A DNA stretch of 54,533 nt from Lentisphaeria bacterium UBA4640 (GTDB taxonomy: Bacteria; Verrucomicrobiota; Lentisphaeria; Victivallales; UBA1829). Where the stretch lies: the NCBI GenBank assembly GCA_002405835.1, contig DHMO01000064.1, positions 3,242 through 57,774 on the forward strand, in the 5' to 3' direction. Shown here piece by piece: positions 23,885 through 32,064 of this stretch. Numbering within the stretch: the first letter of the stretch is position 1; each line of letters starts with the position of its first letter. The notes under the pieces are model-generated. The model did no database searches. It was not told where the DNA came from and saw only the letters and a program-made list of their open reading frames with translations. Both the position numbers and the translations under genes were made by a program.

Positions 23885-24607
23885 TCAGAAGGAAACGTGA
23901 ACGTCGCCGGAAATCATGCACGGCGGGGGAACCAGCAGACAGCCCAGCGGCTCGGTGATCTCGCGGTTCCAGTCACGGAACATCAGCGGATCCGTCGGCT
24001 CGCCCCACGGGTTGATGTCAACCACAATGACTTTGCGCTTGCAGGTGATGTAAATGTCTATCGCAAGCGTATCCACCGGAAGAGAGCTCCGGATCTCCTC
24101 AAAGAACATCTTCGCGACATTCCAGTAGTCCTCCTGGCGGCGGACCAGACGGCGGAAGTGGCGAGTCAGGAAACGCTGACTCATCGCGACGAGCTCGCCG
24201 TTCTTCACAAAGAGACGGAACTCGCGCGGGACATCGAACTCGCGGAATTTGCGGATGCAGACGCACTGGACATCTCCCGCAGCGGCAAGAGCGCGGATTT
24301 TTGCGCTGCCCGCAAGCGAATACCACGCGCTCTGCGCCGAAACAACGGCGCCGCGTTTGGAGGAAAGAAAACGCGGGGAATCGGTCGGTGCGGCAAAGTC
24401 GGTCGAAACAAAATGTCTGCCCCGGAACGGGCGCATCGCCTCGGAAATCCGGCGGATTGCGGACTCCGCATTGCGTCCGGTATACTCGCCGTTCACAAGC
24501 GCGGAAATCTCCGGTTCGCGCAGAAACGCAAACGTCGCCGGAAGCGAACAGTGCGCAAACTGCGGATAATAATTCTGTACGCGGAACACATCTTTGGCAT
24601 CGGACAT
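23885..24607 (-). CDS. CDC123/D123-like ATP-grasp protein
   Basis: A 240-residue protein resembling eukaryotic CDC123 (D123), a divergent ATP-grasp fold known in eukaryotes as the eIF2 assembly factor; bacterial relatives are known but not functionally defined. Matching blocks are Arg-Glu-Phe-Arg-Leu-Phe-Val-Lys-Asn-Gly-Glu-Leu-Val-Ala-Met-Ser-Gln-Arg (128-145), Ile-Asp-Ile-Tyr-Ile (183-187) and Val-Asp-Ile-Asn-Pro-Trp-Gly-Glu (196-203). D184, D197 and N199 are the likely metal ligands and R131 a likely nucleotide contact. AAGGAGG precedes the ATG. Its place between a membrane protein and sppA in a gltX-def series suggests, but does not prove, a role connected to translation or protein modification. 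Confidence 0.8.
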   Translation of the reverse strand: MSDAKDVFRVQNYYPQFAHCSLPATFAFLREPEISALVNGEYTGRNAESAIRRISEAMRPFRGRHFVSTDFAAPTDSPRFLSSKRGAVVSAQSAWYSLAGSAKIRALAAAGDVQCVCIRKFREFDVPREFRLFVKNGELVAMSQRFLTRHFRRLVRRQEDYWNVAKMFFEEIRSSLPVDTLAIDIYITCKRKVIVVDINPWGEPTDPLMFRDWNREITEPLGCLLVPPPCMISGDVHVSF

Positions 24608-24622
24608 GGGAAGCCTCCTTGA

Positions 24623-25555
24623 TTAATAGAAATCCTCATCATCGTCCGGCGGCGGGGGCGGCGGATTCAGTTTACGCTGAACCGCTCCATACGCCAGAAG
24701 CTGATAAATGAAGAACAGAATGAAAAACAGCGTTTGAAAGCTGAAAAACTGAACAAGCGACGACAGCAGCGACGCGAGAATCAGCGGCGGAAAGGTCGCG
24801 TACACCATCAGAGTCAGCACGCGCGGAAACTTCAGCGAATTCTCCCCGCGCGGAACAAAAATGCACTGCGCTCCCGCAAACAGCAGCGACGCTGCAAGCG
24901 CCGTAAAGAAAAGTCCGCCGAACGCGGCAAATCCGATAAAGACATTGTAAACCGCAAATGCAGTCGCGGTCAGGCTTGTAACGGGAATCGACATGGTTGT
25001 TTTTTCCGCAGCCTCCCCCGTTCCGGAAAAATAATTCTTCTGAACGTATTCTTCAATCTCCTCCGCCGTCAGCGGCGCAGGGGTGACCATAAGCGGCGCA
25101 AGCGAAAGCGACGCCGACGGGAGCGGCATCGGAACCAGCATAAACTTGCCCGGATCCGCCTCCGTCGCCGACCACAGCAGAAAGCCGCGCGGCGTCCAGA
25201 TGACGCCCGCCCGTTCGCGCCAGTCGCCGATTCCTTTCAGCAGAGCAGCCGAATCCGGCAGGTAATCCAGACGCAGCCGCCGGGTCAGGATGAATGTCTT
25301 CCGCTCTTTTTCATGCTTCGCGGGAAGAACCGTTTTCTCCCCGACAACCACCGAACCGAAATAATCGGAAAGTGCGGCGGATATCACCGCGCGCTGTTCC
25401 TTCACCGCGGCAACCTGCAGAGCGGCAACGGCAAACGCCAGCAGAACACTCAGCAGAAACAGATGAAATATCGCCCGCACCGGATTTCTGCTTATGAGAT
25501 CCGGGAATGCGGACGGACCGGAACAGACCGTTATTATCGTTCGGAAAAAGTGCAT
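24623..25555 (-). CDS. Multi-pass membrane protein with Pro/Asp tail
   Basis: A 310-residue integral membrane protein. A first helix lies near 28-50, then comes a soluble loop of about 130 residues, and then four hydrophobic helices between about 195 and 290, a layout like DUF1189/Yip1-type proteins. It ends in an unusual tail of six prolines followed by Asp-Asp-Asp-Glu-Asp-Phe-Tyr, presumably cytoplasmic. Its ATG lies three bases after the def stop codon, so the two are probably translationally coupled. No function can be assigned; the acidic tail could be a docking site. Confidence 0.75.
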   Translation of the reverse strand: MHFFRTIITVCSGPSAFPDLISRNPVRAIFHLFLLSVLLAFAVAALQVAAVKEQRAVISAALSDYFGSVVVGEKTVLPAKHEKERKTFILTRRLRLDYLPDSAALLKGIGDWRERAGVIWTPRGFLLWSATEADPGKFMLVPMPLPSASLSLAPLMVTPAPLTAEEIEEYVQKNYFSGTGEAAEKTTMSIPVTSLTATAFAVYNVFIGFAAFGGLFFTALAASLLFAGAQCIFVPRGENSLKFPRVLTLMVYATFPPLILASLLSSLVQFFSFQTLFFILFFIYQLLAYGAVQRKLNPPPPPPDDDEDFY

Positions 25556-25558
25556 GAA

Positions 25559-26170
25559 TTACTGCTTCACCCTGTTGATTTTAAAGTTGCGTTTGCCCGA
25601 CTTGCGGATAATCTTTTCAAGTCCCGGGCGGATTTCGTTCAAATCCTCATCACGCAGACGCTGAACGAAAACAATGCCGTCCAGGTGGTCGTATTCGTGC
25701 TGAATCGCACGCGCAAGAAGCCCGCCGCACTCCAGACAGATCTCTCTTCCGTCCAGAAGCTGCGCCTTGAAAACAACCGTTGTCGGGCGCGTCACGGGAG
25801 CATAGAGTCCGGGAACGCTGAGACAGCCCTCGTCGAAATCCTCCAGCTCCTTGCCGTAGGAAACAATTTCCGGATTGACGAACGCCAGCGGCATCTTCGG
25901 CATCAGCTCCACCTCGCCGGGAGAGTTGCCGTAAACCGGATTGCCCTTCTCGTCCTCATCGGGATAAACATGAAGAACGAACATGCGGAGCGGAACGCCG
26001 ACCTGCGGCGCGGCAAGACCGATGCCGTTGTGCTTGTACATCGTCTCAACCATTTTTTCCGCAAGATCGGCAACTTCGCCGTCAATCTTGCGGACAAGTT
26101 TCGCCTTCGTATTCAGAACCGAATCGCCGAGCAGGCGAACCGGCAGTGTTTTTTTCATTTTTTCAAACAT
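25559..26170 (-). CDS. def: Peptide deformylase
   Basis: A 203-residue metalloenzyme removing the formyl group from nascent proteins. All three motifs are present: Gly-Ile-Gly-Leu-Ala-Ala-Pro-Gln (49-56), Glu-Gly-Cys-Leu-Ser with metal ligand C116, and Gln-His-Glu-Tyr-Asp-His with H158, E159 and H162. It is somewhat longer than the E. coli enzyme because of an insertion of about 20 residues (Asp-Glu-Asp-Glu-Lys-Gly...) after residue 70, as in type II-like forms. CGGAGCAG precedes the ATG. It follows gltX by 19 bases and is followed immediately by a membrane protein gene. Confidence 0.96.
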   Translation of the reverse strand: MFEKMKKTLPVRLLGDSVLNTKAKLVRKIDGEVADLAEKMVETMYKHNGIGLAAPQVGVPLRMFVLHVYPDEDEKGNPVYGNSPGEVELMPKMPLAFVNPEIVSYGKELEDFDEGCLSVPGLYAPVTRPTTVVFKAQLLDGREICLECGGLLARAIQHEYDHLDGIVFVQRLRDEDLNEIRPGLEKIIRKSGKRNFKINRVKQ

Positions 26171-26189
26171 CGTTCTGCTCCGTGTTGTG

Positions 26190-27776
26190 TCAGAGACTCA
26201 GCGCACGCGCGATACGGATCGCGGACTCTTCGGCTCCGAGCAGTTCAATCGTTTCGCAGATGCCCGCGCCGATCGTGCTGCCGGTCGAAGCGATGCGCAG
26301 CGGCTGCTTCAGCTTGTCCTGCTGAATGCCGTTTTCCGCCTCAATCGAGTGAATCAGATCGTCAATTGCCGGAACGGTGAGCGCCGGAAGCGTCTTCACC
26401 TTCTCGCCGAACTCTGAGACCGCCTTGCGTACTGTATCATCACTGAGGAGTTTTTTCAAGCCCTTCGGATCATATTCCAGCGCATCAGCCTTGCGGAAGA
26501 AGTAATTCCAGTGCGCAACATCCGCAAACGTTTTCGTGCGCGAATGCATAAGATCCGCCACTTTGTCGAGAATCGGCGATCCGACGCCCTCGGGACAGAG
26601 TTTCGCAACAAACGGGGCAATCTGCGTGCGGAAATCCGCAGGATCCATCTCGGCGATGTAAGCGCCGTTCATGTTCGTCAGCTTCTTGATGTCGAACTGT
26701 GCGGGCGAGCAGAGAGCGCGCTCAATGGTGAACGCTTCAATCAGCTCTTCGCGGGACATTTTTTCGCGGTCGTCGCCCGGAGACCAGCCGAGGAGCGCAA
26801 GGTAGTTGAAGAGAGCCTGAGGAAGGAATCCCTTCTCGCGGAAGTCGCCGACGAAAGCATCGCCGTCGCGCTTGCTGTACGGCTTGCCCGCGGCGTTCAC
26901 GATCATCGGAAGATGCGCATACTGCGGAGGCGTGAAGCCCAGCGACTCGAACAGGAAAAGATGGCGATAGGTGTTCTCGACATGATCGTCGCCGCGAACG
27001 ATGTGGGTGACGCGCTGCTGCATGTCGTCATAGACGTTCGCAAGGTGAAAAACCGGGCTGCCGTCGCTGCGGACGATGATGAAATCCTTCATGCTGTCGA
27101 GCGGTTTTGCAAGATCGCCCTTCACAAGGTCATGATAGAAGACTTCGCGGCGGATAAAATTCAGTTTTGCCGCTCCGGCGACAACCGTTTTCTCCTGCGG
27201 GTTCGCGGGAAGATTTTTGATCGTTTCATCGTTCAGTTCAAAAAGAACGTTTCCGGAAGCGTCCGTAATCTTGAGGTTCTTGAAACCGGCAAGCGAAGCC
27301 GCGTTTTCCACGGATTTGCCTTTGTGACTCAGCGTGTGGAAGAGAATTCCCGCCTGATTCAGCGCGACTTCGGAATTCGGTTCGAGTTCAATTTCCGCAG
27401 GACCGACTTCACGCACAAACGGCATGTTGTCGCAATAATACGGAAGTTTGAAGAGCACAGGAGAGTGTTCCTCGCCCGGATTCAGATGATAGGCGTAACC
27501 GGTTTCAATCAGCTTCTTCGCCGCCTCTTTGTGCTTTTCGCTCTGCTTGGTCTGATACATGATCTCTTCATCGTAATCAAGACCAAGCCACTTCATGCAT
27601 TCAAGAAGTTTGTCGATCGCTTCCTGAGTCGAACGTTCAAGGTCGGTATCCTCAATGCGCAGCAGAAAGGTTCCCTTGCAGTGACGGGTCGCCAGCCAGT
27701 TGAAGATAGCGGTCCGGATGTTGCCGATGTGCACCTGTCCGGTCGGGGACGGCGCGAAGCGTGCTCTGAAATCCAT
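26190..27776 (-). CDS. gltX: Glutamyl-tRNA synthetase
   Basis: A 528-residue class I synthetase charging tRNA-Glu in the cytoplasm. The HIGH signature is His-Ile-Gly-Asn at 16-19 after Ala-Pro-Ser-Pro-Thr-Gly, and the KMSKS loop reads Tyr-Ser-Lys-Arg-Asp-Gly near residue 300. The C-terminal anticodon-binding region is all-helical. The start at 27776 follows AGGAGTATAAAA; a longer frame to 27827 overlaps a terminator and is rejected. It is the first gene of the series gltX-def-membrane protein-CDC123-like-sppA-Fe/S protein. A hairpin separates it from the TolC-like gene, so either readthrough or a promoter inside that gene's 3' end drives it. Confidence 0.96.
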   Translation of the reverse strand: MDFRARFAPSPTGQVHIGNIRTAIFNWLATRHCKGTFLLRIEDTDLERSTQEAIDKLLECMKWLGLDYDEEIMYQTKQSEKHKEAAKKLIETGYAYHLNPGEEHSPVLFKLPYYCDNMPFVREVGPAEIELEPNSEVALNQAGILFHTLSHKGKSVENAASLAGFKNLKITDASGNVLFELNDETIKNLPANPQEKTVVAGAAKLNFIRREVFYHDLVKGDLAKPLDSMKDFIIVRSDGSPVFHLANVYDDMQQRVTHIVRGDDHVENTYRHLFLFESLGFTPPQYAHLPMIVNAAGKPYSKRDGDAFVGDFREKGFLPQALFNYLALLGWSPGDDREKMSREELIEAFTIERALCSPAQFDIKKLTNMNGAYIAEMDPADFRTQIAPFVAKLCPEGVGSPILDKVADLMHSRTKTFADVAHWNYFFRKADALEYDPKGLKKLLSDDTVRKAVSEFGEKVKTLPALTVPAIDDLIHSIEAENGIQQDKLKQPLRIASTGSTIGAGICETIELLGAEESAIRIARALSL

Positions 27777-27799
27777 TTTTATACTCCTGTAAACAAACA

Positions 27800-27830
27800 A
27801 CTTTGCCGGGGTGAAACGCCTCGGCAAAGT
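27800..27830 (-). terminator. Terminator after the TolC-like gene
   Basis: ACTTTGCCG (27800-27808) pairs with CGGCAAAGT (27822-27830), with further GG/CC pairing inside. On the minus strand the stem is followed by the T-rich TGTTTGTTT just before the gltX ribosome site. Confidence 0.75.
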
Positions 27831-27856
27831 ATGATTAAAATATGCTGTTTCAAAGG

Positions 27857-29290
27857 TCAGCGGAGATTGACCGCGGCCTCAAGCTGGGCTTTCGCCTGGT
27901 TCATCTTGACCACGGAGGAAACCAAGTTCATTTCCGCATTGACGAGGTCCTTCTGAGCTTCGTTCAGACGCGTCAGTTCCGCATTTCCCGCCTTGTATTC
28001 CTCTTCCACAAGATCGCGGGTCTGCTTCGTCAGCTCGAACGTCTTCTGGAACAGCTTCACCTGCTTGAGGTAGGTGATGTAGTTGTCGTAAGCGGAGCGG
28101 ACGTCCGTAATCACAGAAATCCAGAGTTCCGCAAGCGAATATTCCGCCTGAGCCAGAGCCGCCTGCGAAGCGCGGGCGTTGAAGTATGTTCTGCCGCCCT
28201 CGAACAGATTCCAGGAAGCGGAGAGACCGTAACTGAACGAGCCGACGTTTTTCTGGCTCTTCGAGCTGTCGTTGCCCCAGTAGCCGTCGAGATAGCGCGT
28301 GATGTTGCGCTGATGTCCGTATGAAAGCGAGTAGTCGGCGGAGACGGACGGACCGAAGGCGCAGAGACTGGACCAGTAGGTGAACTTCGCAGCTTCCACA
28401 GTCTCGCGGTAAGCGCGGAGGTCCGGACGGTTCGCAAGCGCGGTGTCGAGGAAAACCGAGACATCCGGAAGAACTTCACCTTCCGCAGAGGGCATCTCCG
28501 GGAAGGAAACGTCATCCGGAATCGTGCCGTCGGCAAGACCGAGCAGAGCGGCAAGCGTGTATTTGTTGGCTGCATAGCTGTACTGCGCGGAAATCAGATC
28601 GCTCTCGCCGTTGTTGTAGCGGATTTTGAAGTTCAGAACGTCGCTGAGCGGAACCGCGCCAGCTTCGAACTTCAGCTGTGTATCCTTGAGCAGGTCTGCG
28701 CTGTAGTTCATATCCGCGATTGCGATGCGCTGCTGAGCGGCGGCAAGCTGAACGTCGTTGTAAGCATAGGCGACGGCGCGGAGCAGAAGGCGGCGCGCAT
28801 CATCCTCTTCCGCAACAGAAGCCTTCCACGAATGACGGGCGGAAAGCATATCCATCTCGCGGACGAAGCTGTCGAACAGCAGCCACTGGCCGGAAACTCC
28901 GATATTGAACGAATCGTTCTGTGTGCGTGTGCGGTTCGCGGCGCTGTACGGCTGAACCGCGTAGTTGCGGGAGAACTGCTGCCCGATCGACATGCCGATT
29001 CCGACCGTCGGGTAGTAGGAAGCAAAGCTCTGGTAGTATCTGGCACGCGCCGCGGCAATCGCAAAATATTTCGTCTTGAACGACGGATTGTTGTTCAAGG
29101 CAATATTCTGAGCCTGTTCAAGCGTGAGCGTGCGGATGTTGTTCGGAAGCAGAGTCTTCTCTTCCGGTTTCAGCGTTGTATAGCTGTTCTTTGCAGTCGC
29201 CTCGAACGGCTTCTTGTAGGAAGCGCATCCGGCGAACAGAACAGAGGAGACAGCCGCGGTCAAAAACAAGTATACGAGTCTCGGTTTCAT
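27857..29290 (-). CDS. TolC-like outer-membrane efflux lipoprotein
   Basis: A 477-residue outer-membrane factor. The N-terminal signal ends in a lipobox Leu-Phe-Ala-Gly-Cys with the lipidated cysteine at residue 22. Two repeated blocks of long amphipathic helices follow, with family-typical starts Thr-Leu-Glu-Gln-Ala-Gln-Asn-Ile-Ala-Leu-Asn-Asn-Asn-Pro-Ser and Ala-Leu-Ala-Asn-Arg-Pro-Asp-Leu-Arg-Ala, as in TolC, OprM and CusC. It would form the trimeric exit duct of an efflux pump or type I exporter. No inner-membrane pump or adaptor gene is adjacent, so its partner must be elsewhere. A 15-bp palindrome lies upstream of its promoter. AAGGTG precedes the ATG. Confidence 0.9.
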   Translation of the reverse strand: MKPRLVYLFLTAAVSSVLFAGCASYKKPFEATAKNSYTTLKPEEKTLLPNNIRTLTLEQAQNIALNNNPSFKTKYFAIAAARARYYQSFASYYPTVGIGMSIGQQFSRNYAVQPYSAANRTRTQNDSFNIGVSGQWLLFDSFVREMDMLSARHSWKASVAEEDDARRLLLRAVAYAYNDVQLAAAQQRIAIADMNYSADLLKDTQLKFEAGAVPLSDVLNFKIRYNNGESDLISAQYSYAANKYTLAALLGLADGTIPDDVSFPEMPSAEGEVLPDVSVFLDTALANRPDLRAYRETVEAAKFTYWSSLCAFGPSVSADYSLSYGHQRNITRYLDGYWGNDSSKSQKNVGSFSYGLSASWNLFEGGRTYFNARASQAALAQAEYSLAELWISVITDVRSAYDNYITYLKQVKLFQKTFELTKQTRDLVEEEYKAGNAELTRLNEAQKDLVNAEMNLVSSVVKMNQAKAQLEAAVNLR

Positions 29291-29337
29291 AAGCGTTATT
29301 CACCTTAAGTTTTGTTCTCTTCTCTTCATAACCTTGT

Positions 29338-29366
29338 AATTTACACGCACTTTATGCAATCTGCAA
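29338..29366 (-). promoter_or_regulatory. Promoter of the TolC-like gene
   Basis: Minus strand: TTGCAG (29361-29366), a 17-base spacer, TAAATT (29338-29343), about 48 bases before the start codon. Confidence 0.5.
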
Positions 29367-29411
29367 ATCAAAAAACGATATTTTCCTCAAAAAAAGCAAA
29401 AAATTTAGCTG

Positions 29412-29426
29412 TCTAAACAGTTTAGA
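29412..29426. promoter_or_regulatory. Perfect 15-bp palindrome upstream of the TolC-like promoter
   Basis: TCTAAAC-A-GTTTAGA is a perfect 7-1-7 inverted repeat, 46 bases upstream of the -35 box of the TolC-like gene and between it and the terminator of the upstream gene. It has the form of a dimeric repressor or activator site; the regulator is unknown. Confidence 0.55.
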
Positions 29427-29444
29427 TAAAAGAATCTATTCCGG

Positions 29445-29473
29445 AAAAGAACGCGGAAACAGAACTTCCGCGT
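29445..29473 (-). terminator. Probable terminator of the DUF4832-like gene
   Basis: ACGCGGAA (29451-29458) and TTCCGCGT (29466-29473) form an 8-bp stem with a seven-base loop, followed on the minus strand by TCTTTTCC. It lies 18 bases past the gene's stop. Confidence 0.6.
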
Positions 29474-29491
29474 CCCTTTCCGGCGGAACGA

Positions 29492-30928
29492 TCAGACGCG
29501 CCAGCGGTAGCCGCCGTCAGCCTCCTGTCCGCGGATTCCGAGCGAAATCACGCCGCGCGGAGCGGAAAGACGCAGACGCAGTTCCGCCCCCTCTGGAATC
29601 TCATGCGGCATCCGGTACTTCTCCTCGCCGTCCGCAAGAACCGGACAGCGCAACGCCGAAACCGGTTTGCCGTCAACCAGAGCCTCCAGCTCCAGCGTCA
29701 GCTCTTCATAACACGGCGAACTTCCGGAATTCTTCCATGTCACCGAAACAACGCAGCCGTCAATCGCGATTTTCTCAATCTCCAGACGGTATCCGCAGCG
29801 GCGCGCCATCATGCGCCAGACGTTTTTTTCGTCCTCCATCGTCATCTTCGCGTATTCGTCCGGGAAGAATCTGAGGTAGCTCCAAACCTTCTTTTCCGCA
29901 AGCGGGATCGGTTTTTCGTGTTCAAGGATATGCAGACCTTCGCGCTCGCCGCCGGGATGCCAGTAGGAAATGTGACAGTTGTCCAGCGCATCTTCCAGCG
30001 CCTGCGGAAGCACCAGGTTTTCACAGGCGACCGGAGTCATGCGGTAGTACTGGTCGAAAATCTCCATCGTCGGCTGGTTCATGTAGCGCGAACGCGTCCC
30101 GTGCCACGATTTGCCGATTCCGTTCTGCTTCATCATGACCTTGTTCTTTGCCAGATACGCATAGATTTCCGGAACGTCCGTTTCGGAAAGGTAGTCTTCC
30201 CCCTCTTTTTCCGCAAACACCGGCGCGCAGATCTCCTGACAGATTCGCGTATCCGGAAACGCGGTCTTGTGCATGTCAATCAGCTCGTAAAGAGTTTCAA
30301 TGTAACGTTCGCGCGTAAGCCCCGCATCAAACCACGGCTGAAGCGGGCTGTTTGCGGAAATATGCATCTCGCCCCAGCGTCCGAGGAATCCCTGACTGAT
30401 ATATTCGATCTCAGGACGCCCGTTGTACCGCTCGCCCATCGCGTTCACAAGATTGCGGACCTTTTCCAGATAGACGCGGTCCCAGTAAACCGGATAGCGG
30501 ACCGGATGTTTCGCCTTGTCGAAATCAAGGAAATTCAGAACCCAGCCGCCTTTGTAGAGCTCCATGGATTCATCCACATATTTCGCCCCCGCATCGAACA
30601 CCCACTGCGGGACGCCCTGATTGTAGAAGGTTCCCCAGGTGTCCATGCCGCGCACTTCGAGAGCAACTTTGTATCCGGCGTCAATCCACGAGTTGATGCA
30701 TCCTTCCCAGTCGGGATGCTCCCAGAGGATTTTCCCCTCCTCCGGCTCCAGAACGGACCACGGAATGCAGAATGCGATTTTGTCGATCAGCTTCTCTTTC
30801 AGAAACCACGAATCTTTCGGAACCTGGTCGAAACGCAGTTTGTTCGCCCCGCGCTGAAGCAGCATCGCCCCACAGCCGGGATTGTGCAGAATGCAATCCG
30901 TCTTTTCCGGATAAACGGCCTTGTTCAT
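29492..30928 (-). CDS. Glycosidase-like TIM-barrel protein (DUF4832-type)
   Basis: A 478-residue cytoplasmic protein (no signal peptide). The first 370 residues look like a glycoside-hydrolase-type barrel with Ile-Pro-Trp-Ser-Val-Leu-Glu-Pro-Glu-Glu-Gly-Lys, a strand motif Gly-Phe-Leu-Gly-Arg-Trp-Gly-Glu-Met-His whose Glu may be catalytic, and Cys-Gln-Glu-Ile-Cys-Ala-Pro later. The last 100 residues are beta-rich and resemble the DUF4832 domain that often follows such barrels. Activity is unknown; GH42/GH5-like enzymes are the nearest recognisable type. The gene is monocistronic, between hairpins, and its promoter carries the ATCA-N4-TGAT operator shared with the ROK cluster at 47-49 kb, predicting common control. 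Confidence 0.7.
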   Translation of the reverse strand: MNKAVYPEKTDCILHNPGCGAMLLQRGANKLRFDQVPKDSWFLKEKLIDKIAFCIPWSVLEPEEGKILWEHPDWEGCINSWIDAGYKVALEVRGMDTWGTFYNQGVPQWVFDAGAKYVDESMELYKGGWVLNFLDFDKAKHPVRYPVYWDRVYLEKVRNLVNAMGERYNGRPEIEYISQGFLGRWGEMHISANSPLQPWFDAGLTRERYIETLYELIDMHKTAFPDTRICQEICAPVFAEKEGEDYLSETDVPEIYAYLAKNKVMMKQNGIGKSWHGTRSRYMNQPTMEIFDQYYRMTPVACENLVLPQALEDALDNCHISYWHPGGEREGLHILEHEKPIPLAEKKVWSYLRFFPDEYAKMTMEDEKNVWRMMARRCGYRLEIEKIAIDGCVVSVTWKNSGSSPCYEELTLELEALVDGKPVSALRCPVLADGEEKYRMPHEIPEGAELRLRLSAPRGVISLGIRGQEADGGYRWRV

Positions 30929-30957
30929 CAGAACGTCTCCCCTGTGTTTAAAATTAT

Positions 30958-31003
30958 ATCATCCATGATATTATACTATACGCTTGACAACAGCAAATAT
31001 CAA
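30958..31003 (-). promoter_or_regulatory. Promoter and ROK-type operator of the DUF4832-like gene
   Basis: Minus strand: TTGATA (30998-31003), 17 bases, TATAGT (30975-30980). Five bases downstream of the -10 lies ATCA-TGGA-TGAT (30958-30969) followed by ATAATT, embedded in a larger ATATCAT/ATGATAT palindrome. The same element occurs at 47055-47066 and 49177-49188. Confidence 0.7.
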
Positions 31004-31032
31004 GCGGCAGAACGTTTTTTTTAATACGGAAT

Positions 31033-31057
31033 GCCGTCCCCGGATATCGGGGACGGC
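31033..31057 (-). terminator. Perfect hairpin after the dehydrogenase gene
   Basis: GCCGTCCCCG (31033-31042) and CGGGGACGGC (31048-31057) with loop GATAT, nine bases past the stop of the minus-strand alcohol dehydrogenase. The following minus-strand tail ATTCCGTATT is not a proper U-tract, so termination may need Rho or be weak. Confidence 0.5.
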
Positions 31058-31066
31058 GGAAAGAAA

Positions 31067-32050
31067 TCAGCAGCGGACTGCACCTTTGATGAAGTTGCGG
31101 CTGTGCGCCTCCATCTCCCCGTTGCCTTTGTCGAACTCCTCCATCGTATAGATGTGGTTCGTCACCCCCGTGAACTTCCAGAGCCCCGAAGAGAGCAGAT
31201 CCAGACACCGCTGGCAGAGTCCCGCCTCATACATCACGCGGCGCTCATGACAGTTGATCGACGTAAACGCCTTGAAATTCCAGAGTTTGTAATCAATTGT
31301 CCGGAAGGAATCATTGTGGTAACCGCCGATGCCGAGACGTCCATGTGCGGAAACCAGATCCCCGGCAAGGCGCAGCCCGTCTTCGGTTCCGGTGAACTCC
31401 ATGACATTCGGAATTCCCATCGCGAAAAGTTTTTCGTTGTTGCTGTCGCGGGTAAGATCAACCTTCCCCATCGTCTCCCAGTTCAGAATATATTCCGACG
31501 GGATTTCTCCGGGCAGATAACATTCCGTCGCTCCGAAACGTTTCGCATTCTCCAGCGCTTCCGGACGCTTGTCCACCGCAATGATCTTTCCGTATCCGCA
31601 AAGACGGAACAGCGAAATCATGCCGAGTCCCATGTACCCGCAGCCGACAACCGCAATCGGGTCGCCCGGAGTCACAGGCATCATCTTGACGGCGCAGCTG
31701 AGCAGACACGCCAGCGGTTCCACAATTGCATCCTCATCCTTCAGATTGTCCGGAACATGACAGGTCTTCACCGGATCCATGACAATATATTCCTTGTATC
31801 CTCCGCCGCCGAGCCCGGTGACGCGGTCGCCCGGCTTGAATCCCTGAACGTTCTTTCCGGCTTCGGCAACGACTCCGACCGCCTCATGGCCGAAAATCTC
31901 CCCCTCTTTCGCGATACTCCACGGATACCACTCCGAATGACACATTCCGGTGTATGTGACTTTGACCAGAAGCTGGTCATCCGTGAATTCCGGCATCGGC
32001 ACTTCGACCACGCGGCTTTTGCGCGGTCCCTGCATTACAATCTGTTTCAT
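31067..32050 (-). CDS. Zinc-dependent medium-chain alcohol/polyol dehydrogenase
   Basis: A 327-residue NAD(P)-dependent MDR enzyme. Catalytic zinc ligands are C37 in Thr-Gly-Met-Cys-His-Ser-Glu, H55-E56 in Phe-Gly-His-Glu-Ala, and the Glu of Val-Glu-Pro-Leu-Ala. The structural-zinc lobe with four cysteines is missing: the sequence goes from Thr-Gly-Leu-Gly directly to Gly-Tyr-Lys-Glu-Tyr, a short form. The nucleotide fold starts with Val-Val-Gly-Cys-Gly-Tyr-Met-Gly-Leu-Gly. It follows a Gfo/Idh oxidoreductase by 14 bases, and the two probably act on one sugar or inositol. Substrate unknown. Confidence 0.9.
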   Translation of the reverse strand: MKQIVMQGPRKSRVVEVPMPEFTDDQLLVKVTYTGMCHSEWYPWSIAKEGEIFGHEAVGVVAEAGKNVQGFKPGDRVTGLGGGGYKEYIVMDPVKTCHVPDNLKDEDAIVEPLACLLSCAVKMMPVTPGDPIAVVGCGYMGLGMISLFRLCGYGKIIAVDKRPEALENAKRFGATECYLPGEIPSEYILNWETMGKVDLTRDSNNEKLFAMGIPNVMEFTGTEDGLRLAGDLVSAHGRLGIGGYHNDSFRTIDYKLWNFKAFTSINCHERRVMYEAGLCQRCLDLLSSGLWKFTGVTNHIYTMEEFDKGNGEMEAHSRNFIKGAVRC

Positions 32051-32064
32051 ATTCCTTAATCTCC

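Noticed and set aside
24734..26380. A 548-codon plus-strand frame rich in Arg, Lys and Gln opposite the membrane protein and def
   Set aside because: Its basic low-complexity content is the antisense of hydrophobic and acidic codons; def on the other strand is unmistakable.
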